A stretch of DNA of 64,000 nt from Geosiphon pyriformis (lineage: Eukaryota; Glomeromycota; Glomeromycetes; Archaeosporales; Geosiphonaceae): contig JAAOMT010000566.1 of the NCBI GenBank assembly GCA_016748015.1, forward strand, positions 293,579 to 357,578. The letters are read 5' to 3'. This document shows positions 1 through 11,639 of this stretch, piece by piece. The notes beneath the pieces were generated by a model. That model saw only the letters and a program-made list of their open reading frames with translations, made no database searches and was not told where the DNA came from. How positions within the stretch are numbered: position 1 is the stretch's first letter; each line of letters begins with the position of its first letter. The position numbers and the translations under genes are program-made.

Positions 1-391
1 GTTCGTTGTTAAATTACATCATGCTAAAGTATGGTTGTCTAGAGCCAGCCACCAGGTGGTAATGGAGAAAGCTGGTTTGGTCTGTGATGTTGGTATTGTT
101 TCTGGGCTCCCTTGTGGTGTGTCTTCGGTTTTGTCTGATGGTATTGTGAGATTGCTTGGTTTGGCCAATTCCTTTGCTGTTAGCTTTGGTCATCAGAAGT
201 CTTATTGTTTCTTTTCTGGTCTGGGTGGCAGTGTGTGGATAGTTATAGATGTGTAGTGTTGCCTTGTCTGGCCTGAATGGCTAGCCACATGTAGAAAGTG
301 TGTGAGTCACGTTTAGTTTGAGCCTTTTAGTTTGGTTCTATGTACTAGATAGCAATTGGGCTACACTTATTAAATGGGTTAATAAAAAAAA
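1..391 (+). mobile_element. LINE 3' terminus (ORF2 C-terminus, 3' UTR, A-tail)
   Basis: An open frame enters from the left edge (from position 2) and stops at 254-256. It encodes the extreme C-terminus of a non-LTR retrotransposon ORF2, matching LIN-A at 27130-27387 and LIN-B at 39620-39850: a basic stretch with 'MEK', then a GIVRLLGLANSF-like segment, an FG pair and CFFSG just before the stop. The 3' UTR (257-380) shares the blocks 'ctggttacatgtagaaa' and 'gggctacacttattaaa' (small variations) with the other LINE tails here and ends in an A-rich tail. The rest of the element lies outside the window. Confidence 0.75.
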
Positions 392-778
392 AATAATTTT
401 TAATTAAATAACTTGATACTTAATATAATTTTAATATTATAATATGAAAATTATAATTTTAGATAAAAAAAATTCAAATTTATGTTTTTATATTAAAAAT
501 TATAATTTTAACAAGTTAATTAACTGTTTTATTAATTATTTTTTAAAATTTATTTATTATATAAAAAAACAAATATAACATAATAAAATTATATTTTTAA
601 CTTAACATAATTTTTAAATATTACAAAAACAATATTTTAAAAATAATAATTTAATTAAATAAATAAAAAATATTATAATTGAAAAATCAATTAAAAAATA
701 TTATTATTATTTAAAATAATACTAATATAATTGAAAACAACAATAATATAATTAAAAAATATAAATTTAAAAATTCCA

Positions 779-810
<32 letters not shown>

Positions 811-869
811 GCTTTTTTTTTTAATTTTATAATTATAACTGGTATTTTTTCTTTGGTATTTTACAAAAT
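392..869. other. AT-rich spacer, no gene seen
   Basis: This stretch is almost entirely A and T, with no open frame or recognisable domain. It lies between one LINE tail and the next LINE-derived block, like the AT-rich blocks at 20155-20765, 39991-40625 and 40991-42175. It may be an extremely decayed repeat; nothing in it can be aligned by eye. Confidence 0.6.
779..808. repeat. (AAT)n microsatellite
   Basis: About nine tandem AAT units, embedded in AT-rich DNA. Confidence 0.9.
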
Positions 870-3021
870 ATTAACCAAAAAAGTTTTTTTTATTGTAAAA
901 ACAATTAAACAGAATGTTTTAGAAGCTTTTTTTTAATTAATAATAGCAAAAAACTATTTTTGAAGACTATTGTATTATTATTTTTTCTTTAACTAATTTT
1001 TTACTGATTAAAGTTTTCTTAAAGAGATATACTTAAGTTAATTTTAATATAGTTTCTACTTTTTTTAAAGCCCAAAAGTGTTTAACAATAAGCCAATTAA
1101 CAAATTAGTTTTTTTTATTATAATTTTTATATCTAATACTATTAATATTATCTCTTTAAAAAATAATCAAAAAAATTAAAGATTCAAAAAAATAGAAGCA
1201 GTTACTTATTTTACTATTATTATACTGAACTTTTTTGTAATTTCTAATAAAATCTTAAATAAGATTTCTATTATATCATCTAATTTATTATTTAAATAAA
1301 CCAAAAATTAATCATTAATTGTGTTGTCAAAATATAATATCTTTTAGCAAATTATCACTAGTTTTAAAAGCAAAATAATAGTTTTTTATTAAATTATCTG
1401 TTTTTGGAAATTGAATTGACCAGATAAAAATTGAATTAAATTCTTTACTGGTTTTTGGTTCTATTATTAATAGTGTTTAAGAAATTATTACAAATTGTTA
1501 AAAACTTTCTAAGTAAATAGTCTTTATTTTAATACTTAATATTACTTTTAAGATTAAATTAACTTATATTAAAGCTGTTTTTCGATCTGTACATGGTTTT
1601 TTAGATGCAAAATTAGTATTAAAAGACAATATAAAGCTTTTTTGTATAGAATTTGCTTCTTAAAAGTCTTTAAAAACTGCTTTTTTAGTTGAGCTTATAA
1701 GCTTTATTTGTTTAGTTATTTTTAAAATTGCCAAGTTTTTGGTGGTTTTTAAGACTGATTTTTTTTTGTTGCTATTATAATACATAATGTGTCTTTAAGT
1801 GTATTTGCTGCTAATATTAAAACAATACTTAGTAAATTTAATAAGATTACTTATATTATGTTAAAGTTTATTAATGTTTGGCAATATATTATTGTTTATT
1901 TTAAAGAGTTAAATATTACTATATTTGTTTTGAATTATTAATTAATATTAGTGAGTAAAAATAGTATTAGAATTTTTTTTTTGATAAATCAAAATAAGAT
2001 TATTTTATTTTGTAATAGATTTAAGACCAAGTTAGTTAATCTTTCTTTTGATTATACTGTCTTTAAAATCAATAATATAATCTCTTAGATTAATAATCAG
2101 ACATGTTTTATTTTTTGTTCTTTTAATTTTGGTTATTGTTTCTGATTTGTTTTGGTTATGTTTAAATTTTAGACTGATTTAAATATAACAATAATCAAAA
2201 CTGGTACATTATAAAAGTGTTATATTTGGTAAAAAACTTCTAATTGTTAATGCTGTTTTAAGTATTAAAAATAGATTATTTAATTGTAGACTGTAAAATG
2301 TTCTTACCTTTTCCTTTCAAAATTCCCAAAATATTTACATTACATTTTGTAAATGCTAAGCCTTATGTTAAAGCTTCTGTTTATTTGAGCTTTTCCAAAT
2401 TTTTACCTTTAATGATTCTTGTTTTTCCTTTTGTGATTGTTGGAAATCCTTTGGTTTCTTTGTAATTAACCTTTTTAAAAGCTGATTTGGCCAAATTAAC
2501 TATATTAATTGGATCTATTATTGAATCTGTTGATTTTTTGTTATTGTTTTTGAACAATTTATTAAAAAAAACCTCATTTCGAGCAGTGTTCTTAGTCTTA
2601 AGATCAATAAGATTCTGGTATATATAGAAGTCTTTAACAAGACTGTTGATAAGTTGAAATGCATTAAAAGCTGAATGTGATTATGATAATATTGACATGT
2701 TTGGTCTTTACATGAGTTTGTCTGCTGTTGATGATGATATGTTCTATCACTTTGGAAACATGAATCTGCTGATATTAAAGCTAATGTCTTTAAGACTGCC
2801 ATTCTGTTTGAAATTGTTCAAAGGATGTCTTTTTTGGATAAGTTTTCTTCTAAAGTTGCAACGTAGTATAGCCTAAACTGGCTCGAATAGCTGGTTACAT
2901 GTAGAAATCGCATGAACCACATTTAGCAATGGAACACTTAGTTTGTTCCTAATTTCTAAATAGTGGTTGGACCGTACTCGTTAAACATATAATAAAATAA
3001 TAATAATAATAATAATAATAC
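870..3021 (+). mobile_element. AT-decayed half-LINE (ORF1 joined to LINE 3' end)
   Basis: Positions 870-2130 align by eye with the better preserved ORF1 at 52895-54217 over the whole length, but with many C-to-T and G-to-A changes. For example 'cacaaaagtgtttaata'-type blocks near 1070-1110 match 53150-53190. The ORF1 frame seems to end near 2865 and is followed directly by a LINE 3' UTR (2866-2990, with 'agctggttacatgtagaaa') and an A/AAT-rich tail at 2990-3021. No endonuclease, reverse transcriptase or RNase H lies between. It is therefore either a non-autonomous LINE carrying only ORF1 or an internal deletion of ORF2. The product would be an RNA-binding ORF1p; the RRM region falls at about 1790-1960. 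Confidence 0.6.
880..2865 (+). pseudogene. LINE ORF1 relic (RRM-type ORF1p), AT-decayed
   Basis: The frame is broken by many stops, but its order follows the ORF1 at 52893-54217: a lysine-rich N-terminus, a middle segment, then an RRM-like stretch. Beyond the part preserved in the other copy, 2540-2690 reads as an alternating hydrophobic segment, perhaps the coiled coil found near the end of ORF1 in LIN-C. The relic ends in 'gcaacgtag' at about 2858-2866. ORF1 proteins of this LINE type bind element RNA; this copy cannot be functional. Confidence 0.5.
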
Positions 3022-4379
3022 TTTCTTAATCAAAACAAAATATATTTTCATTTTTATAATTAAATTAATGTAATCTAATTTAGTTGTTTCAAAATCTTCA
3101 CATTTCTTGCATGACTTCTAATTCTATTCTCTCAAGTTTAATATTTATCTCAAGACCAACGTGGTAAGAAATTCAAGAATGCTTTTGCATGTCAAAATGA
3201 AAAAAAAGCCAGATATAATAAGCCTAAATTTAACTATTCGAGAGATCTTCTGATTTGCTTACCTGGTTTACAGACTCTTTTCCTATGAAATTATTATCAT
3301 CCCAGTTGATGGTGTAATACTCCTTGTATTATTGGTAACAAGTGAAAGGGAACAATAGTTTTGAGCTAGATTGACTTTCCAAAGGAATGTTAAAAAATCT
3401 GATATTTGGCACATGTTTTTTAATTGTCAATGATGAACGATAGTAGTAAATACTACCAGAAATTCTCAATAAAAGAATTGTGAACTTAAATGATTGAATA
3501 CTCGTAAGCCAATTTATAATTGTAAAGAAAAATGCCAACGCGTGAAATAATGCGTACGTAGACAAGGGAATGAAAAAGTAGAAATTTTTAGGGTGTCGAA
3601 TACCTAGATCTTTGATTCCTGAATCAACATAAAATGAGAAATCAGTTTATTATCGAGTTCAAAAAAAAGCTGCTAGGAATTCAATGAAAAAATGGAGAAA
3701 CACCTCGCCTTGAAGTTTTTGTTGCAGATTAGTATCTGCTACAAATAGAATAAATCTTTTAGAAACTTTGCATTTGATCAAAACTTTGTGAAAATCTTGC
3801 TAATCACTCAGAGACTTGAATTGGTGATCACTTTTGGTCACTTGGTTTGCAAAAGGGTTATCATCCTCGTTAAATTAAGTACGCAGCTTAAAGTGACTGA
3901 AGAAAAAATTACCTCTGTTTTTTTCGCAATGGCCTTCGTTCCTAGCATGATTATATTTTTGTTTAAAAGACAAACTTTCTAGACTTTATTGGCACCAGTT
4001 GTAAACTAAAAAATTTTCATGCAGAAACTCGGCGATCATGACGTATAGTGTTAGGATCATGATGACTAATTTACTCCCAAAAAGATTTTCGAAAAATTAA
4101 ATTAATATACATGCTCTATTGAAAGCATTTAATAATAAATTCTAGCGGTGAAGTGCAACCTTCTCTACTTTGATGAATTGTCTATCTGTTCATATTAAAC
4201 GCTAATTTATAAATCATTAACAGTCCTTCAAAAAAGTGAACAGCCTTTGTATTGCTTCAAGGTGATAGCATTATTAAAATAAAAGTTTTCTTCAATGAAA
4301 TAGCGGCCGAATAGGTAATACCTCAAATAAATCGTCTATGCCTTCTAAAATCTGGCAATTCCTCACTTGTAATGAATCC
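3022..4379. other. Unassigned intergenic region
   Basis: Base composition is more balanced than in the AT blocks, and no repeat shared with the rest of the window was found. Short open frames exist (3329-3565 on -, 3788-3982 on +) with no recognisable domain. The stretch 3590-3720 reads coding-like in one + frame but contains stops. It probably holds the 3' flank of the phosphatase gene, and possibly an old gene relic, between a LINE tail and that gene. Confidence 0.4.
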
Positions 4380-7300
4380 CTATTCGGCACCAAAGTTATC
4401 TTCAAACTCTTCTTCATCTAGGGTTTCATCAGTCAAAAAGTGCAACAAAAAGTTCTTTTTTCTTTGTGCATGTGAATCTAACACACGCTCAGTAGACTTT
4501 GAACGCAGCAAAACCGACCCAAGAACTATTGCTAAATAAATAATCCAGTTATTTTCATATGAGAATAAAACCAGATTGGTCAAAATAATCGTTAATAATG
4601 TGATCATGAGTTAAAAATTACAGGCAATTACTTTTAGAAATTTGGCCTACCAAGCATTTCAATACGAGCAAAATCTTTTTTCTTATTTTGACAAATTACC
4701 TCTCGTAAAAACGAGGTCACGTATATGAACACGTTTGCATGAACGCTTGGTATTAACTCAATTACCTGTAAAATGTATATAATAAACATTGTAAATGAGA
4801 TGAGAAAATGTAATAGGATTCTTCAATGTAAGTTTTTGATACCTCATGAGCGGCCAGTCGATTAGTCACATTTAAGCATTGATCGTACAAATGGTATGGG
4901 ATCACAGGTTCTGGTAAGGACTCGAGAAATCGAATCAGCGATTCAGCCATTGAATGAACCCCAATATTTTCACCAAGCCCATCTTGCGGAGGTGTTGTTA
5001 AGTTCTCGGAATAGGCGGTCAATATGGAGATATCAGTCAAATGCTTTCCATGTTCATTAGGTGTAGCCTCGTCATCTTCATATCCGATAGGTGGGGGTGA
5101 TGGTGCCTTCGGTGGCTGCTGAAGAAGCAGTTTGAGATCAAACTCCTCCCCAGTGTCCAAGCATTCCCGAATGTGTTTCATCATTGGTTGATGACCAGAT
5201 ACCAAAAATAAATCGTCCTGTGGTGGTTTTTCAAAAAATTAGTAACTTTCGAGATGAGTTTAGATTGATTTGAGAAATGAAGCCTACCAAATTTAGGCCA
5301 TAGCGGCTGATAAAATCCAACATTCGCCATATTTCTCTTGGGACACTTATCTGATGTTCAATGGGATATAAAGGCAGATGCTCCTGGTGAGTCCGCTTTA
5401 TGGGCTTTGGCAGCCGCACTAGTCGTTCAAGGTTATTGGCAAAACATGTCGGCGTATAATTCCCATGTACTGATATGAAAAAGTCTTTGCCGTTTTCCAA
5501 ATGCATAATTAAGATATCCTCCACTTTGCTACCGGCATTAAGAGCTGGTGCTGATATGTTATCAATTGCGACAATCAATTTTATTGCCTCTTTCTCTCCT
5601 ATATGAATATAAGAAATCATTTTGAGAACATTAGGCCAAAAATTTGGCTATAAATTTAAGGTTTGTTTGATAGATTACCAGGAATGATGTATCCTTGTGC
5701 AGGCTCAATACTTAACCAAGGTTGACAAATGTGTCGTTCATCCATTTTAGGAACAAATTTGAACTTTAAAATTACCTGCCCAGTATTTTCTATTGTGACA
5801 ATTTTTGTCTGCGGTTCTCCAAAATATTGAAGGTCACCATAGTCAAATACCGAGCAAGAAATTTTTGCATCTGGCATATTATCATTTTCGAATTTATCTA
5901 GCTCCCGAACAATGCTACTATGGACCTCATTATACTTGTAGGGTATAATTTTTTTAATCTATAATTGAGGGAATCAATTAATAATTAATTTTGGTGCGAA
6001 TGCTTTTGTAATATAATCGGAAATTAAACTAATGTTGGCTAACCTTCATATTGAAGACAGCACTAACAGGTTTATGATCACTTTGTGTGATTTCCATGTG
6101 ACTTCGATATGCGAGTTGTTGAATGCCGTTATTTTCTTTACTTCGCCATAATATTCGGTCTGTCCATGCAGGAGCCCTGTTCTTCTCACTTGAGTAGAAG
6201 TACATGTAGAAATATTTAGAATGGCTGAAAAATATGACCTTTTCACTTTTTACATAGCTAAATTACCTTGAATCCCAATTATTTGTTCTAACATCATATT
6301 TATATGTTGGAGCAAAAGTAATTTGACCCTCTTCAAATTCATCAAAGGCCCATTTATTTTTCCTTTGAATCCCAAGCTATGTTAAGCCCAGAGTGAATTA
6401 AGATTTAGATCAATCTTAGAGTGGATAATCGAATTTGAGCAAAAAATTTACTCATAAAACACCTAGACATACCTGATCGAATTTGAGCAACACATCTATC
6501 TCTTTCTTTGACCAAAGATCCTTAATTTCATATTCAGGCAAAGCTTCAATACGATAATTCAAGTCACCCATCCAAATCAGATGGCTAATATTTACAGTTT
6601 GTTTTAGCTCACTTAATCAAATAAAATAGCGTATAATATTAAAAGTCAGTTTTGCGCATACTCTGAATCGAAAATCGAGAAAGCCTTTCCCTGAACAGCT
6701 CCATATGATCCACTCATGCCAACCATCCCTCCTATATTATTGACAGCTGCGGATAAGACACCCGGTGTTGAAGGTAAACCACCGGTCAGCCCAATATTTG
6801 AAGAGGTTGTTGAAGTTGAAGATATCGGTATTGGGTTTATGGGTGAGATTGGAGACGAAGGTAATGGATATAGAGGATTGATTGGAAAAGAAATTCGTCG
6901 ACAAATCTCAAGATAGTCTTGATTCCGTCGCTGAACTTGATTATCATCGGCTGCCAGATGACAATTAACAAAACATATCGTCGTATCATGAAATCTCATT
7001 CGAATTGAGACACCACCTTTATTTCCCTATAATTTGTTGAATTAATTAGTAATTTTATGACTGGTTAAAGTTAAGAGAAATTTGGCTTAACGGTAAATTG
7101 TCAAATACAGGCTAATCAGATTCAATAACGTAACTAATCCGTCAAATAAGGAGGGGTAACGCTTAAGGATGCTGATTCAACTTTCATAATCTTACCAAAA
7201 ATCATCATACCATCATGCCCATTATCCCAACTCCAGCAGAATCAGTTTGGATATCTTTGACAATAGTAAAATGTTCTTTCTTCACAAAAATCATAAGTAA

Positions 7301-7846
7301 CATTCCAATTAATTGTTTGGACATTATCTGTTAAAATATTTTATTAAAATTCATATATATAAAATTTCAAACCCCATTTTTCTTAAATAAATCTTGCCTT
7401 CCAATAATTATTCGCTCTACCTCCCAATCCATGAGCTACGGCGCTAGTCCAATCCTCCTCTCTTGTACTATCATAGAGGAGAAATGCCTCGGCACTTAAA
7501 TCTAACTCTTGAAAACTTTGTTCGTAAAATTTTATATGATCAGCGCCATGGAGAGAATTCACCAAAAAAAAAATTAAAGAAAATGTCTCTTATTCTCACC
7601 CTATTGCATAAATGTCTGGCTCTGTTTCACACGCAAGCCAGGTGTCAAGTATGTCTGATGCAAACTTGCCATTTACGTTCCAAGTCGCAGCAAATACACT
7701 TCGGGATATTATTTGATATGTTTTTGGAAAAGAAATTCTAAATGCAACTTTCAAACAAAAAGGATTTAAATTTCTTACGATATTGTTTGCTGTTCGATGA
7801 ACTCTGCTTCTCGCTCCAGCATACGCTTAGCCACATAGTCACTCAT
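4380..7846 (-). CDS. OCRL: OCRL/INPP5B-type inositol polyphosphate 5-phosphatase (INPP5c-ASH-RhoGAP)
   Basis: Family role: removes the 5-phosphate of PI(4,5)P2 and PI(3,4,5)P3 on endosomal, Golgi and plasma membranes; ASH-RhoGAP binds Rab/Rho GTPases and adaptors. Exons (- strand): 7846-7779, 7737-7600, 7515-7398, 7327-7211, 7026-6662, 6611-6473, 6376-6267, 6188-6044, 5958-5679, 5598-5288, 5217-4843, 4765-4700, about 4571-4380; introns 41-184 nt. The first 12 exons sum to 2232 nt (744 codons, phase 0) and the protein is about 807 aa. Seen: TWNVNG near residue 45, GFQELDLS near 70, [10 protein letters not shown] near 147, GDLNYRI near 284, [25 protein letters not shown] ending near 400; ASH 405-590; RhoGAP about 590-800 with LPEPVIPY. 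Oddities: a Pro/Ser/Gly-rich insert of about 70 residues (near 195-265) inside the catalytic domain; no arginine finger (DLFLVSG), as in animal OCRL; a GC-AG intron at 7397; no AG acceptor visible for the last intron. Start: the Met of MSDYVAKRM. Confidence 0.88.
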
Positions 7847-9084
7847 AGTTGAAAATGGAAGGCTTAATGAAGTACTAGTCCACGGCAGCGAGAGGTAAAT
7901 ATCATAGTTTGATCATTTGGCTTATTGTACAGTTACATTAAAGAATTTCCTTTTTGCGATAAATCTTTCTGAGTGTGACGAAAATGTGGTACAATAATTT
8001 TGGGAAATTTATTAAAATTTAAAAATAAATATTTTATGTCAAGGTTTTATTAATTAATACTTAATAATTCAATTTGCTTTTGTTGTTAAAATTTTTGCTT
8101 CTGAAAATATTTAAAGATTATAACTATTTTTTCTTGGAAGTAAAATTTGTTCCAAAGCTATCCGAATTTTAATAATGACAGTTCTAATTTTGAAATCAAC
8201 CAATTTTAATAATATTGTTGGTCTTTAAATTAATTTCGGAAATTATTTTAAAAGAATTAATTCTGAACCTGACAAGATTATAATGATAAATTAGTTTCAA
8301 CTCGTAAAATTATTAATTTTAAACAAAAAATTAATTTCAAAAGTGATTTTGTTTTTTTTTATTTATAGTTTGAATAAAATAAATTTGAATAATTGCATTT
8401 ATTTTAAGTGTTAAAACTTTTCAACCATTAATTAATACATTTTTTGAAAAACGCCTTTTTTTATACTTTTTTAAAAAATATTGTTAAAGTTTAATATCAT
8501 TATTTTGACAAATTTTCAATTATTAAAGAAAGTATAATTTAATTATTATATTTAATTATGTAAATTATTACAAATTTGATTACCAATAAAGAAACAATTA
8601 ATAAAAAATTTGAAATAATATTATAATCCAAAGTTAATAGTAGAGATTAAGCATAATTTTATGATAATTTTTGGTTTAAATTTCAATTAATCACAGCATT
8701 TTAAGTCTAGATTTCTATTGAAAAAGAAGATAAATAAAAATACCCAAAATAAACAAATATAATTTATTTCCGTTTTTTGTTAATAATAATTTGGCTTCAA
8801 AGTGATTTTATGAGATTTTTTATTATAATTTTTTGTTTTGATTTACCAAAAAAATTTTCACTTGGTTATAAGTAAATAATTTTAAATTTATTATCAAATA
8901 TACAACCTAATTAAAATACTTAAATACTTTATTTTTTATATTTAACTTCTATTTAAAAAAATATAATAAAAAAATTTTTAATTTTATGTTTTAAATAATT
9001 ATTTAATATTGTTAAAAAAAATTTTTTTATGTTAATTGAATTATTTTTATTTTTTATTGTATTATCTATGTGTTTTGATTATTT
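7847..9084. other. Upstream flank of the phosphatase gene, then AT-rich DNA
   Basis: The first 150 bases (7847-8000) carry the 5' flank of the phosphatase gene. No clear TATA box or motif stands out. From about 8000 the A+T content rises sharply and no open frame or alignable repeat is seen. Confidence 0.5.
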
Positions 9085-9150
9085 TATTTTATTTTTATTT
9101 ATGCAATTGGACTACACTTTGTTAAAGCATAAAGAAAAAAATTTACATTA
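9085..9150 (+). mobile_element. LINE 3' end scrap
   Basis: The block 'gcaattggactacacttt' followed by 'gttaaagcataaagaaaaaaa' matches the last part of the LINE 3' UTR and A-tail seen at 350-390, 2945-2990 and 40960-40985. Any upstream part has decayed beyond recognition. Confidence 0.55.
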
Positions 9151-10051
9151 AAAGTTAAAAAAAATTTTATTTGTCTTAACTAAATATAGTTTTATTAAAA
9201 TCTATAACTTATGTTTTTCAGCAACATATAACTAACTTAAATCAATTTACTTATTTATTTTTTAAATTAATATTTAATACTTTAATCTTATCAAAATATT
9301 TGGTTTATTCTTTACAAGTTTTAATAATTATTTTTTAATTGTTTTTTTATTTAATTTTATTTTATTTTTATAATTAATAACAAATAATTTATAATTTTTA
9401 AAGTATTTTTAAGTCTTTTATTTGTTTTTAAATTGGTTAAAATTCTTAAGCATAATAGTACTAAATTAATAATATATTCAATTTAAATTTTTAAAGAAAC
9501 AAAACAATATTTAAATATTTATAGCAAAATTAACTTAAACAACCAAAAAAAAGCAACCAAATTTATAAAAAATTTAATTTTTGTAATTATAAATTTAATA
9601 ACAACAAATAAATTTTGCAACTTAAATTTAAAAAAACTAATTTAAATTTATAAGTTTTATTGGCAAAACAGCTAAAAAACTAGAATAAAACATTATTAAA
9701 AAAACAAAAATTAGCATAAAATATGAATTTAATAAAAAAAATTTAAATACAACAGAAAACTTGAAAATTTTTTAATAAAAACAACAAAAATAGTTTTACA
9801 AACAAAAATCAAATAATTTAGTATTAATATTAAAAGTTTTTTATCAAATATATCTTTTATATAAAGTATTAATATTATTAATAATTTTTTTATTTTAAAC
9901 TTTTTTAAAATTTAAAATAAAAATTATAAATTATTAATAATAATAAATATTAAAAAATTAAAAAATAAATCAAGTTTAATTACCAACTTAAAACATTAAA
10001 TTATTAATTTAAAAAACTATACAACCAAAAAAAATTAATTAATTTAGTCAT
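9151..10051. other. AT-rich spacer
   Basis: Extremely A+T-rich DNA without open frames, next to the 3' LTR of Gyp1. Nothing can be assigned. Confidence 0.55.
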
Positions 10052-10849
10052 TGTTACAAGTAACTATTTCTGGTGTTGGATTAAGTAACAAATCCGTAAC
10101 TTGGTACTCAAATCTAGTTGTAGTTAATAGTAATCTGAAGGTTTGTGTCTGAAGGATTTGTATCCAAAGAGTTTGGTTGAGTTCTTTGTATAATAAACAG
10201 AGATTCAATGGTAATAGTTTTATCCATAGCTTCTCAAAACTGCAGTTTCATCAATTTCTTTCTCAGCTTAATGGCCGGTATTTCTCTTGATAAGCTATTC
10301 TCAATTAAGTGTTCTACTCTTATTTCTGGGTCTTTTACCAGTCACGTTTATCCTGATGTCAGTACCTCATGTGTTAATTCTCAATAGAATTAGTAAACAA
10401 CAATAAAATCAAAGCAAGAAATAAAAAAAATAAAAAAAAATAAAAAAAGAAAGAAATAAGCCAAGACAATTTGCAAGTTAGTATTCTGTTAATAGCCATG
10501 ATCAAGAGCTATTGTTCCAGTATAGTTAAGTATCAATTACTATCAACATGAAGTGTTGATAGTGGCAGCAGGTTTGAGATAACAAACAGTTATTTATTTG
10601 TGGTTTGGAAAGTTGTCTAGATGAAATTTAAATTGAGAGGTCTGTCTTTTTAGCTTCTAATCCTACTGCTATATATACATAATTGAGATTCCTCAATTCC
10701 TCAATTTTTTACAACAGGAATCCTGAGATTTCTGAAATTTTGCAATTTCTTTGAGAAAAATCCTGAAATTCTACATTTTACTATGTTTACTTCTGATTGG
10801 TTAATAACTATGCTAATATATATTCCCTATATTTCTATGAGTAATATTA
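10052..10849 (-). repeat. Gyp1 3' LTR
   Basis: A 798-bp copy of the LTR at 19281-20154. The + strand starts with tgttac. On the - strand the LTR begins TAATATTACTCAT, a G-to-A form of TGATGTTATTCAT in the other LTR. It is shorter than its partner by 76 bp because part of the GGAATTCCT-type repeat array upstream of the TATA box is missing. The tatatatac block (TATA region) lies near 10670. Confidence 0.9.
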
Positions 10850-10862
10850 TTCCCTCCTTTTA
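10850..10862 (-). other. Gyp1 polypurine tract
   Basis: On the - strand AAAAGGAGGGAA directly precedes the 3' LTR, the expected place for the plus-strand primer. The ORF3 stop codon (10862-10860) abuts it. Confidence 0.8.
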
Positions 10863-11540
10863 ATATTGAGCTCTGTCAAAATCTAACTCTGTTAATTCCC
10901 CTTCTTGAAGTATTTCCTGAATTTTATTTTCGAGAATTACTTATGTTATTTGAGTCTGTAATTCTTCAAATTGAGTGTTGGTAATCTTTCCTAATTGATT
11001 ACTGGTAATTGTATCCATTACTTTGTTGAGTAAGATTTCTGGTCGATCCTAAAATGCTGTGTGTATTCAGTATATGGCTCGGGCCTGTGTGAATAAGTTG
11101 TTCTTTTCCACAAAATGTTCTAATTGTTGTAGTATTCTTGTGTTGAATAATCGCTTTGTTTTATCTATATATAGATTCTGGATATTCACGTGTTGTCCCA
11201 AGTAAAAATAACAATAGTTTCTTGGAAATTGTTGTATCCACCAATTCCAAGTTTTTTTAGTCAACTCTTGGTATAGTGACTCTTTTGTCAACTCTTTTAT
11301 TGCTAATTTTACTTTTGCAATGATTTTGTTAATAGTATTTTCTGTTTTCTTCTGTGTTTTATGTGGTGATGTCTTTCTAGTGTCTTGATATCAGATGGTT
11401 TGTTAATTAATTGTAATTTCCATCTCTTGGTGTTGAATTAATTAAAAGAGTTGTTATGCTAGTAAGTAGATGTTGTCTGTAATTTCCATTTTTCTGATAT
11501 TTCTTGTCGCGTCTATCATGTCTTTATATATTTTTTGATG
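10860..11540 (-). pseudogene. Gyp1 ORF3, unknown protein between integrase and LTR
   Basis: The downstream part (11291-10860) is coding-like and matches the second half of ORF3 of Gyp2 (35913-36632). Shared features are an A-R-x-x-Y…HT segment with P-E-I-L, then G-K-[IL]-T…F…Q-I…IL before the end. It ends exactly at the polypurine tract. The longest unbroken part is 11291-11067, and in-frame stops follow at two places. The start is unclear; 11540 is a guess from the end of the integrase region. No transmembrane segment or known domain was recognised, so this is not an obvious envelope gene. Confidence 0.5.
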
Positions 11541-11639
11541 GATTAATTTAACGTGTTGTTGTTAATGATGATGATTGGTTCCAGATCTCATGGAATTTTC
11601 TCTGGTTGGGCTAGTATCTTCTGTACTCCTAATTGTGGA

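Noticed and set aside
3788-3982. 64-codon open frame on +
   Set aside because: No homology, no splice or domain signal; length expected by chance.
4762-4842. Reading the RhoGAP exon straight through to a stop at 4762
   Set aside because: The GT at 4842 and AG at 4766 remove 77 nt and restore [16 protein letters not shown], which fits RhoGAP.
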